A DNA stretch of 5,521 nucleotides. It comes from JAWXVD01 sp044425705 (GTDB lineage: Bacteria > Bacillota > Clostridia > Lachnospirales > Lachnospiraceae). Below are positions 1 to 5,096 of the stretch, one piece after another. Position 1 is the stretch's first letter; the number at the start of each line of letters is the position of its first letter. The notes beneath the pieces are model-generated. The model was given only the letters and a program-made list of their open reading frames with translations. It made no database searches and was not told the DNA's origin. The stretch lies in NCBI GenBank assembly GCA_044425705.1, contig JAWXVD010000179.1, positions 1 through 5,521 of the forward strand. The letters are read 5' to 3'. The translations under genes and the position numbers were made by a program.

Positions 1-49
1 GTGAAATATATTCTAAATCTTCGTGTAATAATTTAATTAATTCATCCAT
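1..49 (-). CDS. Transposase N-terminus, 5' fragment only (ISL3-like?)
   Basis: An open frame starts at an ATG at 47-49 and runs off the left edge. The 16 visible residues are MDELIKLLHEDLEYIS. A good ribosome site, GAGGTG (55-60), lies 5 nt before the ATG, and a consensus promoter lies further upstream. The N-terminus resembles those I associate with Firmicute ISL3 transposases (short Leu/Lys-rich opening, then D/N-L-E/D-Y-I/V). Sixteen residues are too few for certainty; the catalytic DDE residues would lie outside the window. It would cut and join DNA at the IS ends. Assignment rests mainly on position inside the IS terminus. Confidence 0.5.
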   Translation of the reverse strand, partial: MDELIKLLHEDLEYIS

Positions 50-73
50 AAATGCACCTCGTTTCTACAAGTA

Positions 74-102
74 ATTATATCATAGAAACAAGGCGAAATC
101 AA
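74..102 (-). promoter_or_regulatory. Sigma-A promoter of the IS transposase
   Basis: On the minus strand a -35 box TTGATT (97-102) and a perfect -10 box TATAAT (74-79) are separated by exactly 17 nt. The -10 lies 24 bp upstream of the transposase ATG, leaving a short leader with the GAGGTG ribosome site at 55-60. This is the best vegetative promoter in the window. It fires out of the IS end toward the left, so it drives the transposase and not the phosphotransferase remnant. Confidence 0.75.
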
Positions 103-120
103 CTAACTTTGGAAAGAACC

Positions 121-591
121 AAATTTAGATTACCATAAACACCTGATAGAGATACTTTAATTCATGGAGATTTTCATCCGGGTAATATAATGTTAAGTGG
201 GGAAGAGGCAATGCTAATTGATATTGCAGATATTAGTTATGGACATCCGATATTTGATTTGGCTGGTCTTCATTTTGTACTGATAGAAGTCCCTATATTT
301 AGTAATTATAGAAATGATAATGGAGAAACACGCATTGGATTAACTGTAGAAAAAAGTCATGAGGTTTGGTCTTCTTTTATAGAGAAATATTTTTCACATA
401 TAGAGGCATCAAAAAAAGATGAAATCTTAAAACAGATTAAGACACTGGCAGCATTACGTACAGCCTGCCTAATAACAATGCATAACAGAACATTTTCTGA
501 TAATGACATTCAATATTTTCAAGAATCCATCAACGAACGTTTGATTCCAGAATTACCAGCTATGATTGAAAAAAACACTTGGTATTATTAG
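121..591 (+). pseudogene. Aminoglycoside-phosphotransferase-like kinase, C-terminal remnant
   Basis: This is the C-terminal lobe of an APH/choline-kinase-fold phosphotransferase. In one frame the catalytic loop HGDFHPGN (163-186) has the base Asp at 169-171 and the Mg-binding Asn. It is followed by the metal-binding Asp motif LIDIAD and then SYGHPIFDLAG, an arrangement I associate with the TIGR02172 group of putative APH-like kinases. The frame ends at TAG 589-591. Intact relatives are about 250 aa or more; here the whole ATP-binding N-lobe is absent because the IS terminus sits at 120. The same frame also has a TAA at 136-138, just before the conserved PDRDTLIHGD stretch. An ATG at 190 opens a 133-codon frame, but it lies inside the catalytic motif and has no ribosome site, so I do not regard it as a start. 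Substrate is unknown and no activity is expected. Confidence 0.85.
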
Positions 592-629
592 TAGCGATAA
601 CGCTCACTTCGATTTATTTATAAACACAC

Positions 630-671
630 AAAATGGCTAGACCCCTTGCATCTTGGGCTTCTAGCCATTTT
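630..671. terminator. Bidirectional hairpin terminator between converging remnants
   Basis: AAAATGGCTAGA (630-641) and TCTAGCCATTTT (660-671) are perfect 12-bp inverted repeats around an 18-nt loop, in which CCC and GGG can add a few pairs. The stem has A-rich and T-rich flanks, so it can act in both directions. It lies 38 bp after the phosphotransferase stop on the plus strand and 25 bp after the vanY remnant stop on the minus strand, which is the expected place for a shared terminator. The T tracts are short, so efficiency is uncertain. Confidence 0.7.
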
Positions 672-696
672 CTATGATATTCTGAACCGTTTCTTT

Positions 697-900
697 TTAG
701 TATAATTCTAAATACTCCTCTAACATCAGATTATTTTCATACATATATGTTGCCGCTTCGATTCCTACATAGCGATAATGCCATGACTCGAATTTAATCC
801 CTGTAATCGCTTCTTTTTCTTCTGGATAACGCAATACGAACCCATATTTATAGCTATTCACCTTTAACCATTGAGACACATCTGTATCCGGCAGTATTTT
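697..900 (-). pseudogene. VanY-type D,D-carboxypeptidase, C-terminal remnant
   Basis: About 68 codons end at TAA 697-699 and encode the C-terminal part of a peptidase M15B / VanY D-alanyl-D-alanine carboxypeptidase. These enzymes are zinc peptidases that trim the terminal D-Ala of peptidoglycan stem peptides outside the membrane. Diagnostic blocks are SYKYGFVLRYPEEKEAITG, then a Glu a few residues before WHYRYVG (the catalytic Glu and zinc-ligand His region), and a LEEYL tail. Full proteins are about 200-300 aa with an N-terminal signal or membrane anchor and the SxHxxGxAxD zinc motif, all missing here. The frame is closed upstream by TGA at 901-903. The only in-frame start candidate is a GTG at 877-879 without a ribosome site. 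It is a non-functional fragment; what removed the 5' part is not visible. Confidence 0.85.
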
Positions 901-948
901 TCACATTTTTTTAAATTCATTTATTTCACAACCTCCAAAACAAAAGTA

Positions 949-972
949 AAGGAACGACTTTCGCCATTCCTT
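949..972 (-). terminator. Intrinsic terminator with GNRA tetraloop
   Basis: As minus-strand RNA this forms a 10-bp stem, AAGGAAUGGC with GUCGUUCCUU (two G-U pairs), capped by GAAA. It is followed by the T-rich run TACTTTTGTTTT. The same positions on the plus strand would carry two C-A mismatches, so the hairpin is oriented to end minus-strand transcription coming from the ATPase side. It lies about 250 bp beyond the ATPase stop codon. Confidence 0.65.
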
Positions 973-1224
973 CACTCATTTTTAGTAGTTTCTTCTACAC
1001 TAAAATGGGTTTAAGGTCTCCATTACGACCACTCGATAACGTTTTATGTCTTTTATCCGACAGTTCTTTGTATACTCATATAATATCAACTTAGATATAT
1101 AAAATCAATAGGTTATAATGTTCTTTGTAATTGTTATATGACATTTTGTTACTTGATATTACCAAAAGACGACTATAGGTGAAAATAACTTTGAGACAAA
1201 ACAAATCAACACCACTTTTTATGA
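973..1224. other. Intergenic stretch with no identifiable gene
   Basis: Together with 901-948, this gene-free stretch between the vanY remnant and the ATPase gene is over 300 bp long. It holds the terminator at 949-972 and a GGAGGT ribosome-site-like sequence (931-936, minus strand) in front of an 18-codon frame (864-920) that overlaps the vanY remnant out of frame. A minus-strand open stretch of about 34 codons ends in TAG near 1011 and encodes a basic peptide closing RYRVVVMETLNPF; I do not recognise it. I see no tRNA, CRISPR repeat, riboswitch or clear IS terminus. It is probably eroded sequence left by past rearrangement. Confidence 0.4.
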
Positions 1225-2025
1225 TTACTCCATGGGAACCATACAAATTTCTTTATTCTCATGCTTTAGCACACGTATCTGTTCTTTTCCTATATCTCCA
1301 ATTATATAAGGAGAATGGGTTGCAACAATTAATTGATTATTAGTCCCAATACTTTCATATACACTAATAATCTTTCGCTGCCATTCTGGATTCAATGATA
1401 TTCCTGGTTCATCTATAAGAATAATAGAATCATTTATGTTTAAAAACTTCAGTGATAATACCCTCAAAAATAATTGTTTCTCTCCAGAGGACAAACTATC
1501 CATTGGAAAAGTATCTTTGTTTTTATTTTCAAAAACAGGTTGCTTCTTATCATCTTTAGATAATCCAACAATTCGAACATTCAAATCCATACACGCAAAA
1601 ATAGAATTAATACTATCACATGTCTTACGAATGCTTTCCCTCGCTTGTAAATCCTCATTTGCAAAAACGGCTGTTTCAATTTTAGTTGCAATAAACGACG
1701 ATACATCACTTGTAATTCTTTGATCAATTATATTTGTCAAAGTATCTGGAGTTTGTTTTCTCGTATCAATCTTTTTGGATAAGTCAAAATTAATTTCTGT
1801 AGGCATTAAAACAATCTTACCTATAGATTTATCTTCTATATCCATTTCATCAATAGCCCCTTGCTCAAAGTTATCAAAAATCCCTTTAAGAATACTTGTT
1901 TTTCCAGTCCCATTATTACCAATCAACACAACGGTATTTAATATTTTCCCACTTTCATCTTCAAAGCTTATTTCCAAGTCCTTTAGTATGAGATGAGATT
2001 TGAATTTAATTTTTCGAAGCTTCAT
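1225..2025 (-). CDS. Small AAA ATPase of the RecF/OLD-like type (AAA_21-like)
   Basis: This 266-aa cytoplasmic ATPase has an ABC/SMC-type nucleotide-binding fold. Seen in order: Walker A GNNGTGKT (36-43), signature LSSGEKQ (178-184), Walker B IILIDEP with Asp205-Glu206, D-loop region SLNP (210-213), and switch His in THS (237). Between Walker A and the signature there are only about 135 residues, so there is no long coiled coil as in SMC or RecN. No TOPRIM or HNH nuclease domain is fused. I chose ATG 2023-2025 because AGAGAG precedes it at a fitting distance; the frame stays open to a TTG at 2061, but that has no ribosome site. Relatives often act with a nuclease partner in phage defence (OLD/Gabija, PtuA), but the nearest nuclease-like gene is DUF1016 two genes upstream and the downstream DNA has no partner. 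The function is therefore unassigned. It ends at TAA 1225-1227. Confidence 0.85.
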   Translation of the reverse strand: MKLRKIKFKSHLILKDLEISFEDESGKILNTVVLIGNNGTGKTSILKGIFDNFEQGAIDEMDIEDKSIGKIVLMPTEINFDLSKKIDTRKQTPDTLTNIIDQRITSDVSSFIATKIETAVFANEDLQARESIRKTCDSINSIFACMDLNVRIVGLSKDDKKQPVFENKNKDTFPMDSLSSGEKQLFLRVLSLKFLNINDSIILIDEPGISLNPEWQRKIISVYESIGTNNQLIVATHSPYIIGDIGKEQIRVLKHENKEICMVPME

Positions 2026-2102
2026 ACGTATCTCTCTTTCTATATAGCATAAATTACACAATCGCTAGATTTCTCTATGCTGATTTTCTTAATATAGTAC
2101 CT

Positions 2103-2146
2103 TTATAATTTCCCACCATTATTTTTACATATTATAAAAAGATCAT
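2103..2146 (-). pseudogene. Out-of-frame C-terminal tail of the DUF3791 gene
   Basis: Immediately after the TAG that ends the DUF3791 frame (2147-2149), a -1 shifted frame reads IDDLFIICKNNGGKL and stops at TAA 2103-2105. That ending (DDL..IC..NGG) fits what I recall of the normal C-terminus of this kind of DUF3791 protein, so these codons belong to the same gene before a one-base deletion. Restoring the frame would give a protein of about 73 aa. Confidence 0.65.
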
Positions 2147-2323
2147 CTATACTTCTTCAAACGAAAGTGTATGTTCTACTTCGTAATTTTGTTTCAAGAA
2201 CTCGATTGCTTGATATTCCTCTAAGTATTGAAAAGCTTGGTTTTCTTTTAACCCATATTTATCTGCAAATTCACTAACACAGCACACAATATAAGAATTT
2301 ATGTTTTTCTCACCTGCCAGCAT
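2147..2323 (-). CDS. DUF3791 domain protein, C-terminally frameshifted
   Basis: This is a small protein of the DUF3791 type, seen in the pattern YIVCCVSEFADKYGL..NQAFQYLEEYQAIEFLKQNYEVEHTLSFEEV. The family is common in Clostridia and is often found beside DUF3990 or toxin-like genes; its function is unknown. I place the start at ATG 2321-2323 because GGAAGGA (2334-2340) lies 10 nt upstream. The frame also contains earlier ATGs at 2353 and 2362, but these lack a ribosome site and fall in a remnant of a different gene. The product as read is 58 aa and stops at TAG 2147-2149, about 15 residues early; the missing tail is found in the -1 frame down to 2103. No DUF3990 partner is present. The protein may be inactive, or the lost tail may be dispensable. 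Confidence 0.7.
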   Translation of the reverse strand: MLAGEKNINSYIVCCVSEFADKYGLKENQAFQYLEEYQAIEFLKQNYEVEHTLSFEEV

Positions 2324-2360
2324 AACACTATTTTCCTTCCACTGCTCGTTCATTGTCTTC

Positions 2361-2408
2361 ATAATTCTGAGAGACTACAATATCACCTTTCTTGCATAAT
2401 CCTATTAA
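2361..2408 (-). pseudogene. 48-bp remnant of a second yaiI-like gene
   Basis: Read on the minus strand, this segment encodes LIGLCKKGDIVVSQNY. The intact yaiI gene in this window encodes the same peptide with D for N at 3818-3865. Ungapped, the two match at 40 of 48 bases, and most differences are at silent third positions, so the copies diverged while still coding. Similarity stops abruptly at the DUF1016 side, 9 bp after that gene's stop codon. On the other side it fades within a few codons and the frame ends in a stop. It is too short to be functional and looks like the leftover of a lost paralogue or of a recombination event that brought the DUF3791 gene here. Confidence 0.65.
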
Positions 2409-2417
2409 TAATTTTAT

Positions 2418-3449
2418 CTAATGTTCCATCTTCTTAAGATCATCTAAATTCAACTCTCGTCTTAATTCCTCTTCTGTTGGTAAGCATGTCATATACTTTG
2501 AAGCAAATATCTGCGTATTACCTTCTGGTAATGTATACTTTACCACTGCTTCTGATTTATCTGCACATAATACAATTCCAATAGGTGGATTATCACCTTC
2601 ATTCATCAATTCTCGAGTATAGTAATTCACATACATCTGCATTTGTCCTAAATCTTGGTGTGTTAATTTATCTATTTTTAAATCAATTAACACATGACAC
2701 TTTAATATATAATTATAGAAAACTAAATCAATATAGAAGTGCTCATCATCGACCCTGAAATGTTTTTGCCTTGCCTCAAAACAAAATCCTCTACCTAGTT
2801 CCAATAAGAATTTCTGCAAATGATTAATAAGTGCAGTTTCCAAATCTTTTTCATAATGTTTTACATTATGCTCTAATTCTAGAAATTCTAAAATATAAGG
2901 ATCCTTCACGATAGTTTCATATTCTGATTTCACTTCTTTTTCAAATACTTCTGCAGCAACTGCCTCTTTATCTCTGCTTGCCACAAGCCTTTCTCTAAAC
3001 ATAGTATTAATCTGTCTTTCTAATTGCCTTACACTCCAATTGCTTTTCACACATTCTTCCATGTACCAATTACGATTTTCTTCATCAGAAATCTTCATCA
3101 ATGTTCTATAATGTGACCAACTCAATTCGAGACACACTGTGTCTCGAATTGGAAACATTAAGTAAAACCGTCTCATTTTTCTAAGATTTGTAATATCAAA
3201 ACCTTTCCCAAACTCTGACGTTAATTGCTCAGATATATATTTCAATAAATTCTTTCCATATTCTGCTCTATCACTTTCTCCACAAGCTATATATATCTGC
3301 TCACCTATTTCATGATACGCAAGAACCATTGCTGAATTTACAGCCCTATAGACTTGGCTCTGTGCATTTACAACACGAGCTCTTATTGATAAATACGTTT
3401 CTTCGTTTGTTGGTTTTATATTCATTATTTCTTTTTTGATTTCATCCAT
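2418..3449 (-). CDS. DUF1016/YhcG family PDDEXK nuclease-like protein
   Basis: This is a 345-aa protein (343 from the preferred start) of the YhcG family. The N-terminal DUF1016_N helical domain covers about 18-160, with the family hallmark LSWSHYRTLM (111-120) and a conserved NWSVRQLERQI block (139-149). The C-terminal PDDEXK-type domain covers about 185-325, with FEARQKHF (227-234), the YIDLVFYN Asp243, VLIDLK with Asp258 and Lys260, and LTHQDLGQMQMYV (264-275). The domain belongs to the restriction-endonuclease-like fold; members lie near type I restriction and other defence genes, but their substrates are unclear. Two in-frame ATGs exist. AAAGGA lies 7 nt before the ATG at 3447-3449, better than before the one at 3455, so I chose the former. 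The upstream 38-codon ORF ends at the same place, giving translational coupling. Residue numbers count from the ATG at 3455. An unusual palindrome lies inside the gene at 3123-3151. Confidence 0.88.
   Translation of the reverse strand: MDEIKKEIMNIKPTNEETYLSIRARVVNAQSQVYRAVNSAMVLAYHEIGEQIYIACGESDRAEYGKNLLKYISEQLTSEFGKGFDITNLRKMRRFYLMFPIRDTVCLELSWSHYRTLMKISDEENRNWYMEECVKSNWSVRQLERQINTMFRERLVASRDKEAVAAEVFEKEVKSEYETIVKDPYILEFLELEHNVKHYEKDLETALINHLQKFLLELGRGFCFEARQKHFRVDDEHFYIDLVFYNYILKCHVLIDLKIDKLTHQDLGQMQMYVNYYTRELMNEGDNPPIGIVLCADKSEAVVKYTLPEGNTQIFASKYMTCLPTEEELRRELNLDDLKKMEH
3123..3151. repeat. Perfect 13-bp inverted repeat inside the DUF1016 gene
   Basis: CAATTCGAGACAC (3123-3135) and its exact reverse complement (3139-3151) flank the 3-nt loop ACT. 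The repeat encodes the peptide around IRDTVCLEL just before the LSWSHY motif, and the reading frame is intact through it. The mRNA would form a tight hairpin in mid-gene. Several codons used here (CGA, CTC, TTG) look unusual against the AT-rich codon use nearby. No tract of T follows, so it is not a normal terminator. Confidence 0.8.
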
Positions 3450-3451
3450 AT

Positions 3452-3568
3452 TCATTTCCTTTGCATAATCTCCATTAATTCATCAATTGTTATTTCTGTT
3501 CTGCCAAGACTACTAGCTCCCCTATATATAGTTCCATTTTTTGAGGGAACTCTTTTATAATCTACCAT
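3452..3568 (-). CDS. Uncharacterised 38-aa protein upstream of DUF1016
   Basis: This short frame of 38 codons runs from ATG 3566-3568 to TGA 3452-3454. It encodes a product that begins MVDYKRVPSKNG, contains YRGASSLGRTEITIDELMEI and ends in QRK. I do not recognise it. It has a basic N-terminal half and an acidic, probably helical C-terminal half. It starts 12 bp after the yaiI stop and its TGA overlaps the first ATG of the DUF1016 gene (ATGA). A small partner of the nuclease-like protein, or a leader peptide coupling its translation, would both fit. A weakness is the start: an A-rich stretch precedes the ATG without a clear ribosome site. An in-frame stop lies four codons upstream, so it is not simply the tail of a longer open frame. 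Confidence 0.5.
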   Translation of the reverse strand: MVDYKRVPSKNGTIYRGASSLGRTEITIDELMEIMQRK

Positions 3569-3580
3569 TTTTTTGATTTA

Positions 3581-4036
3581 TTATAAGGTTTTTGGGTTTA
3601 TTTCAATAATCAGCTTCTGAAATGAATGTTCGAATCTCTCATCATCTTCTGATGTTCTTTTCCTAGGTCCTTTTATATGATTCTTGCCAGAAGATCTTCT
3701 TGCTTTCTTATTCACATGCCTCTCCATCAACATCATATCTATGTTCTCATTAGTGTACCATTTCCCAGATTGATGTATGGCATATGCGCCTTTTCCAAGT
3801 GCCATTGCTGCTACGCCATAATCTTGTGACACTACAATGTCACCCTTCTTACATAAGCCTATTAAGGCATAATCCACTGCATCTGCTCCAGCACCAATTA
3901 TTTTCACTTCACTATAATCGGAGTACAAGACATGGTTAGTATCACATAAAAGTGTCACTGGTAATTCATATTTCATTGCTACTTTTTCTACTATTCTAAC
4001 TACGGGACATGCATCTGCATCTACGTATATTTTCAT
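3581..4036 (-). CDS. yaiI: YaiI/YqxD family protein (UPF0178, DUF188)
   Basis: This 151-aa protein is of the widespread UPF0178 family (E. coli YaiI, B. subtilis YqxD), at the usual length of about 150 aa. It shows the N-terminal IYVDADACPV motif (3-12), whose Asp residues probably form the metal site of a PIN/NYN-like fold. Further conserved blocks are SQDYGVA (70-76), IHQSGKWY (87-94), and the basic tail block with GPRKRT (123-128) before DDERFEHSF. The biochemical role is not established; nuclease activity is suggested only by the fold. It starts at ATG 4034-4036 with an AAAGGAG ribosome site that overlaps the stop codon of the AbiEii gene (TAAAGGAG), so it is in the same operon and probably translationally coupled. 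A housekeeping-type family sitting inside a toxin-antitoxin operon is unusual. A 48-bp copy of its central part lies at 2361-2408. Confidence 0.92.
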   Translation of the reverse strand: MKIYVDADACPVVRIVEKVAMKYELPVTLLCDTNHVLYSDYSEVKIIGAGADAVDYALIGLCKKGDIVVSQDYGVAAMALGKGAYAIHQSGKWYTNENIDMMLMERHVNKKARRSSGKNHIKGPRKRTSEDDERFEHSFQKLIIEINPKTL

Positions 4037-4045
4037 AATGCTCCT

Positions 4046-5092
4046 TTATTTTATCTTTGCCAATACTTCATCCGCTTTTATCATATAAGCATATGCCTCC
4101 AAATCGACTTTCTTTAAGTATTTCCCTACCCTCATCTCTGGTTGTGTAAATGCTTTATTTATGTATAATTTATAATCTGTAATTCTTTCATAAGGAACAT
4201 CTCCCATTAAACAAGTAACCATATATAAAATTTTTGCAGCTCCTCGCGGTGCAACCTCTGGGCTATACTTTTCAGAATAAATATGTCCTTGCAACTTTCT
4301 CATACCGCCCAAATATAAGGAATATTCATTTGCTAAATATTTCCCACGTGAGATGATACATAATGATGCTTCAAAAGTATCTTTTAGACAATCAAAGGGG
4401 GTTACAGAAATTCCTCTATATTCTATTTCTGACATAACGATCTTATTATATGTTTTTTTCACCTCGTCTATATTTTCAAAAACTTCAATAAGGGTAGTTA
4501 CATCATAGAATTGCTTCATAACTTCCATATCTTTTCCTGTGTTTAGTAGTATTCCTGTTGTATGTGGTGCAAAGGCTGTTAGCTTATCGCCCAATATACA
4601 TTCTATACTTGGTACTCTAACTCTAAGGTTTTCTGCTTCAGATAATACCAACTCATTCTTAATCTCACATTCTATCACTCTTTCATAATGATTCTTTTCA
4701 TAAAGTACATCTAATAAAATATGAAATTCCTTTTTGTTAACAGGTGAATTATATGTGAATTTAAAATGACGTTTTTCTATATTATTCTTGCCTTTACGTA
4801 TTTGTTCTTCATACTCTACAAAAGGGAATATTTCTGATGCCTTCTTTATATAGTCTTCTACATTTGTTCCTGGTTCTACTATAATATCTATATCTGTAGA
4901 TAATCTCTGTGGATGCTCCAACAATAACATCAAGCATGTTCCCCCCTTAAAGATGAACGGCATTTCTACTTTGGTTATTGCCTCTAACAATCCAAATGCA
5001 AATATGGTTCTTTCAATAAGAATAGGATCTCTATTACTATTCTTTTGTAATACTCTAATATGTTCTTCAGTAAAACTCTCTCTCTTTAGCAT
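4046..5092 (-). CDS. abiEii: AbiEii-type nucleotidyltransferase toxin
   Basis: This 348-aa protein belongs to the AbiEii / DUF1814 family, the toxin of type IV AbiE toxin-antitoxin abortive-infection systems. These are DNA-polymerase-beta-like nucleotidyltransferases; characterised relatives act on tRNA 3' ends or bind GTP and halt growth. Seen here are the nucleotidyltransferase motif FKGGTCLMLLL (48-58), followed by STDIDIIV with Asp67 and Asp69, the third acidic strand HILLDVL with Asp128, and the family block GDKLTAFAPHTTG (168-180). All expected catalytic acidic residues are present, so the enzyme looks intact. The start at ATG 5090-5092 has an AAGGAAG ribosome site lying over the end of the preceding gene, whose stop is only 4 bp upstream. 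This is the classical antitoxin-toxin order and coupling. It ends at TAA 4046-4048. Confidence 0.92.
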   Translation of the reverse strand: MLKRESFTEEHIRVLQKNSNRDPILIERTIFAFGLLEAITKVEMPFIFKGGTCLMLLLEHPQRLSTDIDIIVEPGTNVEDYIKKASEIFPFVEYEEQIRKGKNNIEKRHFKFTYNSPVNKKEFHILLDVLYEKNHYERVIECEIKNELVLSEAENLRVRVPSIECILGDKLTAFAPHTTGILLNTGKDMEVMKQFYDVTTLIEVFENIDEVKKTYNKIVMSEIEYRGISVTPFDCLKDTFEASLCIISRGKYLANEYSLYLGGMRKLQGHIYSEKYSPEVAPRGAAKILYMVTCLMGDVPYERITDYKLYINKAFTQPEMRVGKYLKKVDLEAYAYMIKADEVLAKIK

Positions 5093-5096
5093 TCTA

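Larger units (their letters stand above)
1..120 (-). mobile_element. End of an insertion sequence, probably ISL3-like (partial)
   Basis: This is the outer ~120 bp of an insertion sequence whose body lies left of the window. Read on the minus strand it starts at 120 with GGTTCTTTCCAAAG, followed by a promoter, a ribosome site and the first codons of a leftward ORF. That is the usual layout of the transposase-proximal end of an IS. Termini of the form GG(T/C)TCTTT are typical of the ISL3 family, which also makes 8-bp target duplications; if so, 121-128 (AAATTTAG) is the predicted duplication. The boundary coincides with the abrupt loss of the phosphotransferase reading frame. Only one terminus is visible, so the family is inferred. 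Confidence 0.6.

Noticed and set aside
1008..1115. Minus-strand open stretch of about 34 codons ending RYRVVVMETLNPF
   Set aside because: It has no start codon with a ribosome site, no recognised similarity, and lies in eroded intergenic DNA, so it is not listed as a gene.
1191..1205. TTTGAGACAAAAC as a second IS terminus near the ATPase stop
   Set aside because: It only loosely resembles the IS end at 111-120, has no matching partner repeat and no target duplication that I can find.
1436..1996. Two plus-strand open frames (1436-1723 and 1775-1996)
   Set aside because: Both lie entirely opposite the ATPase gene, have no ribosome sites and no recognisable motifs, while the minus strand encodes clear Walker A and B motifs.
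2026..2102. Possible extended -10 promoter (TGCTATATA) before the ATPase gene
   Set aside because: The transcript would start inside or at the ribosome site and there is no acceptable -35 box, so I cannot support it.
2145..2155. Programmed -1 frameshift in the DUF3791 gene
   Set aside because: There is no slippery heptamer of the X XXY YYZ type at the site and no clear downstream stimulatory structure; a simple one-base deletion explains it better.
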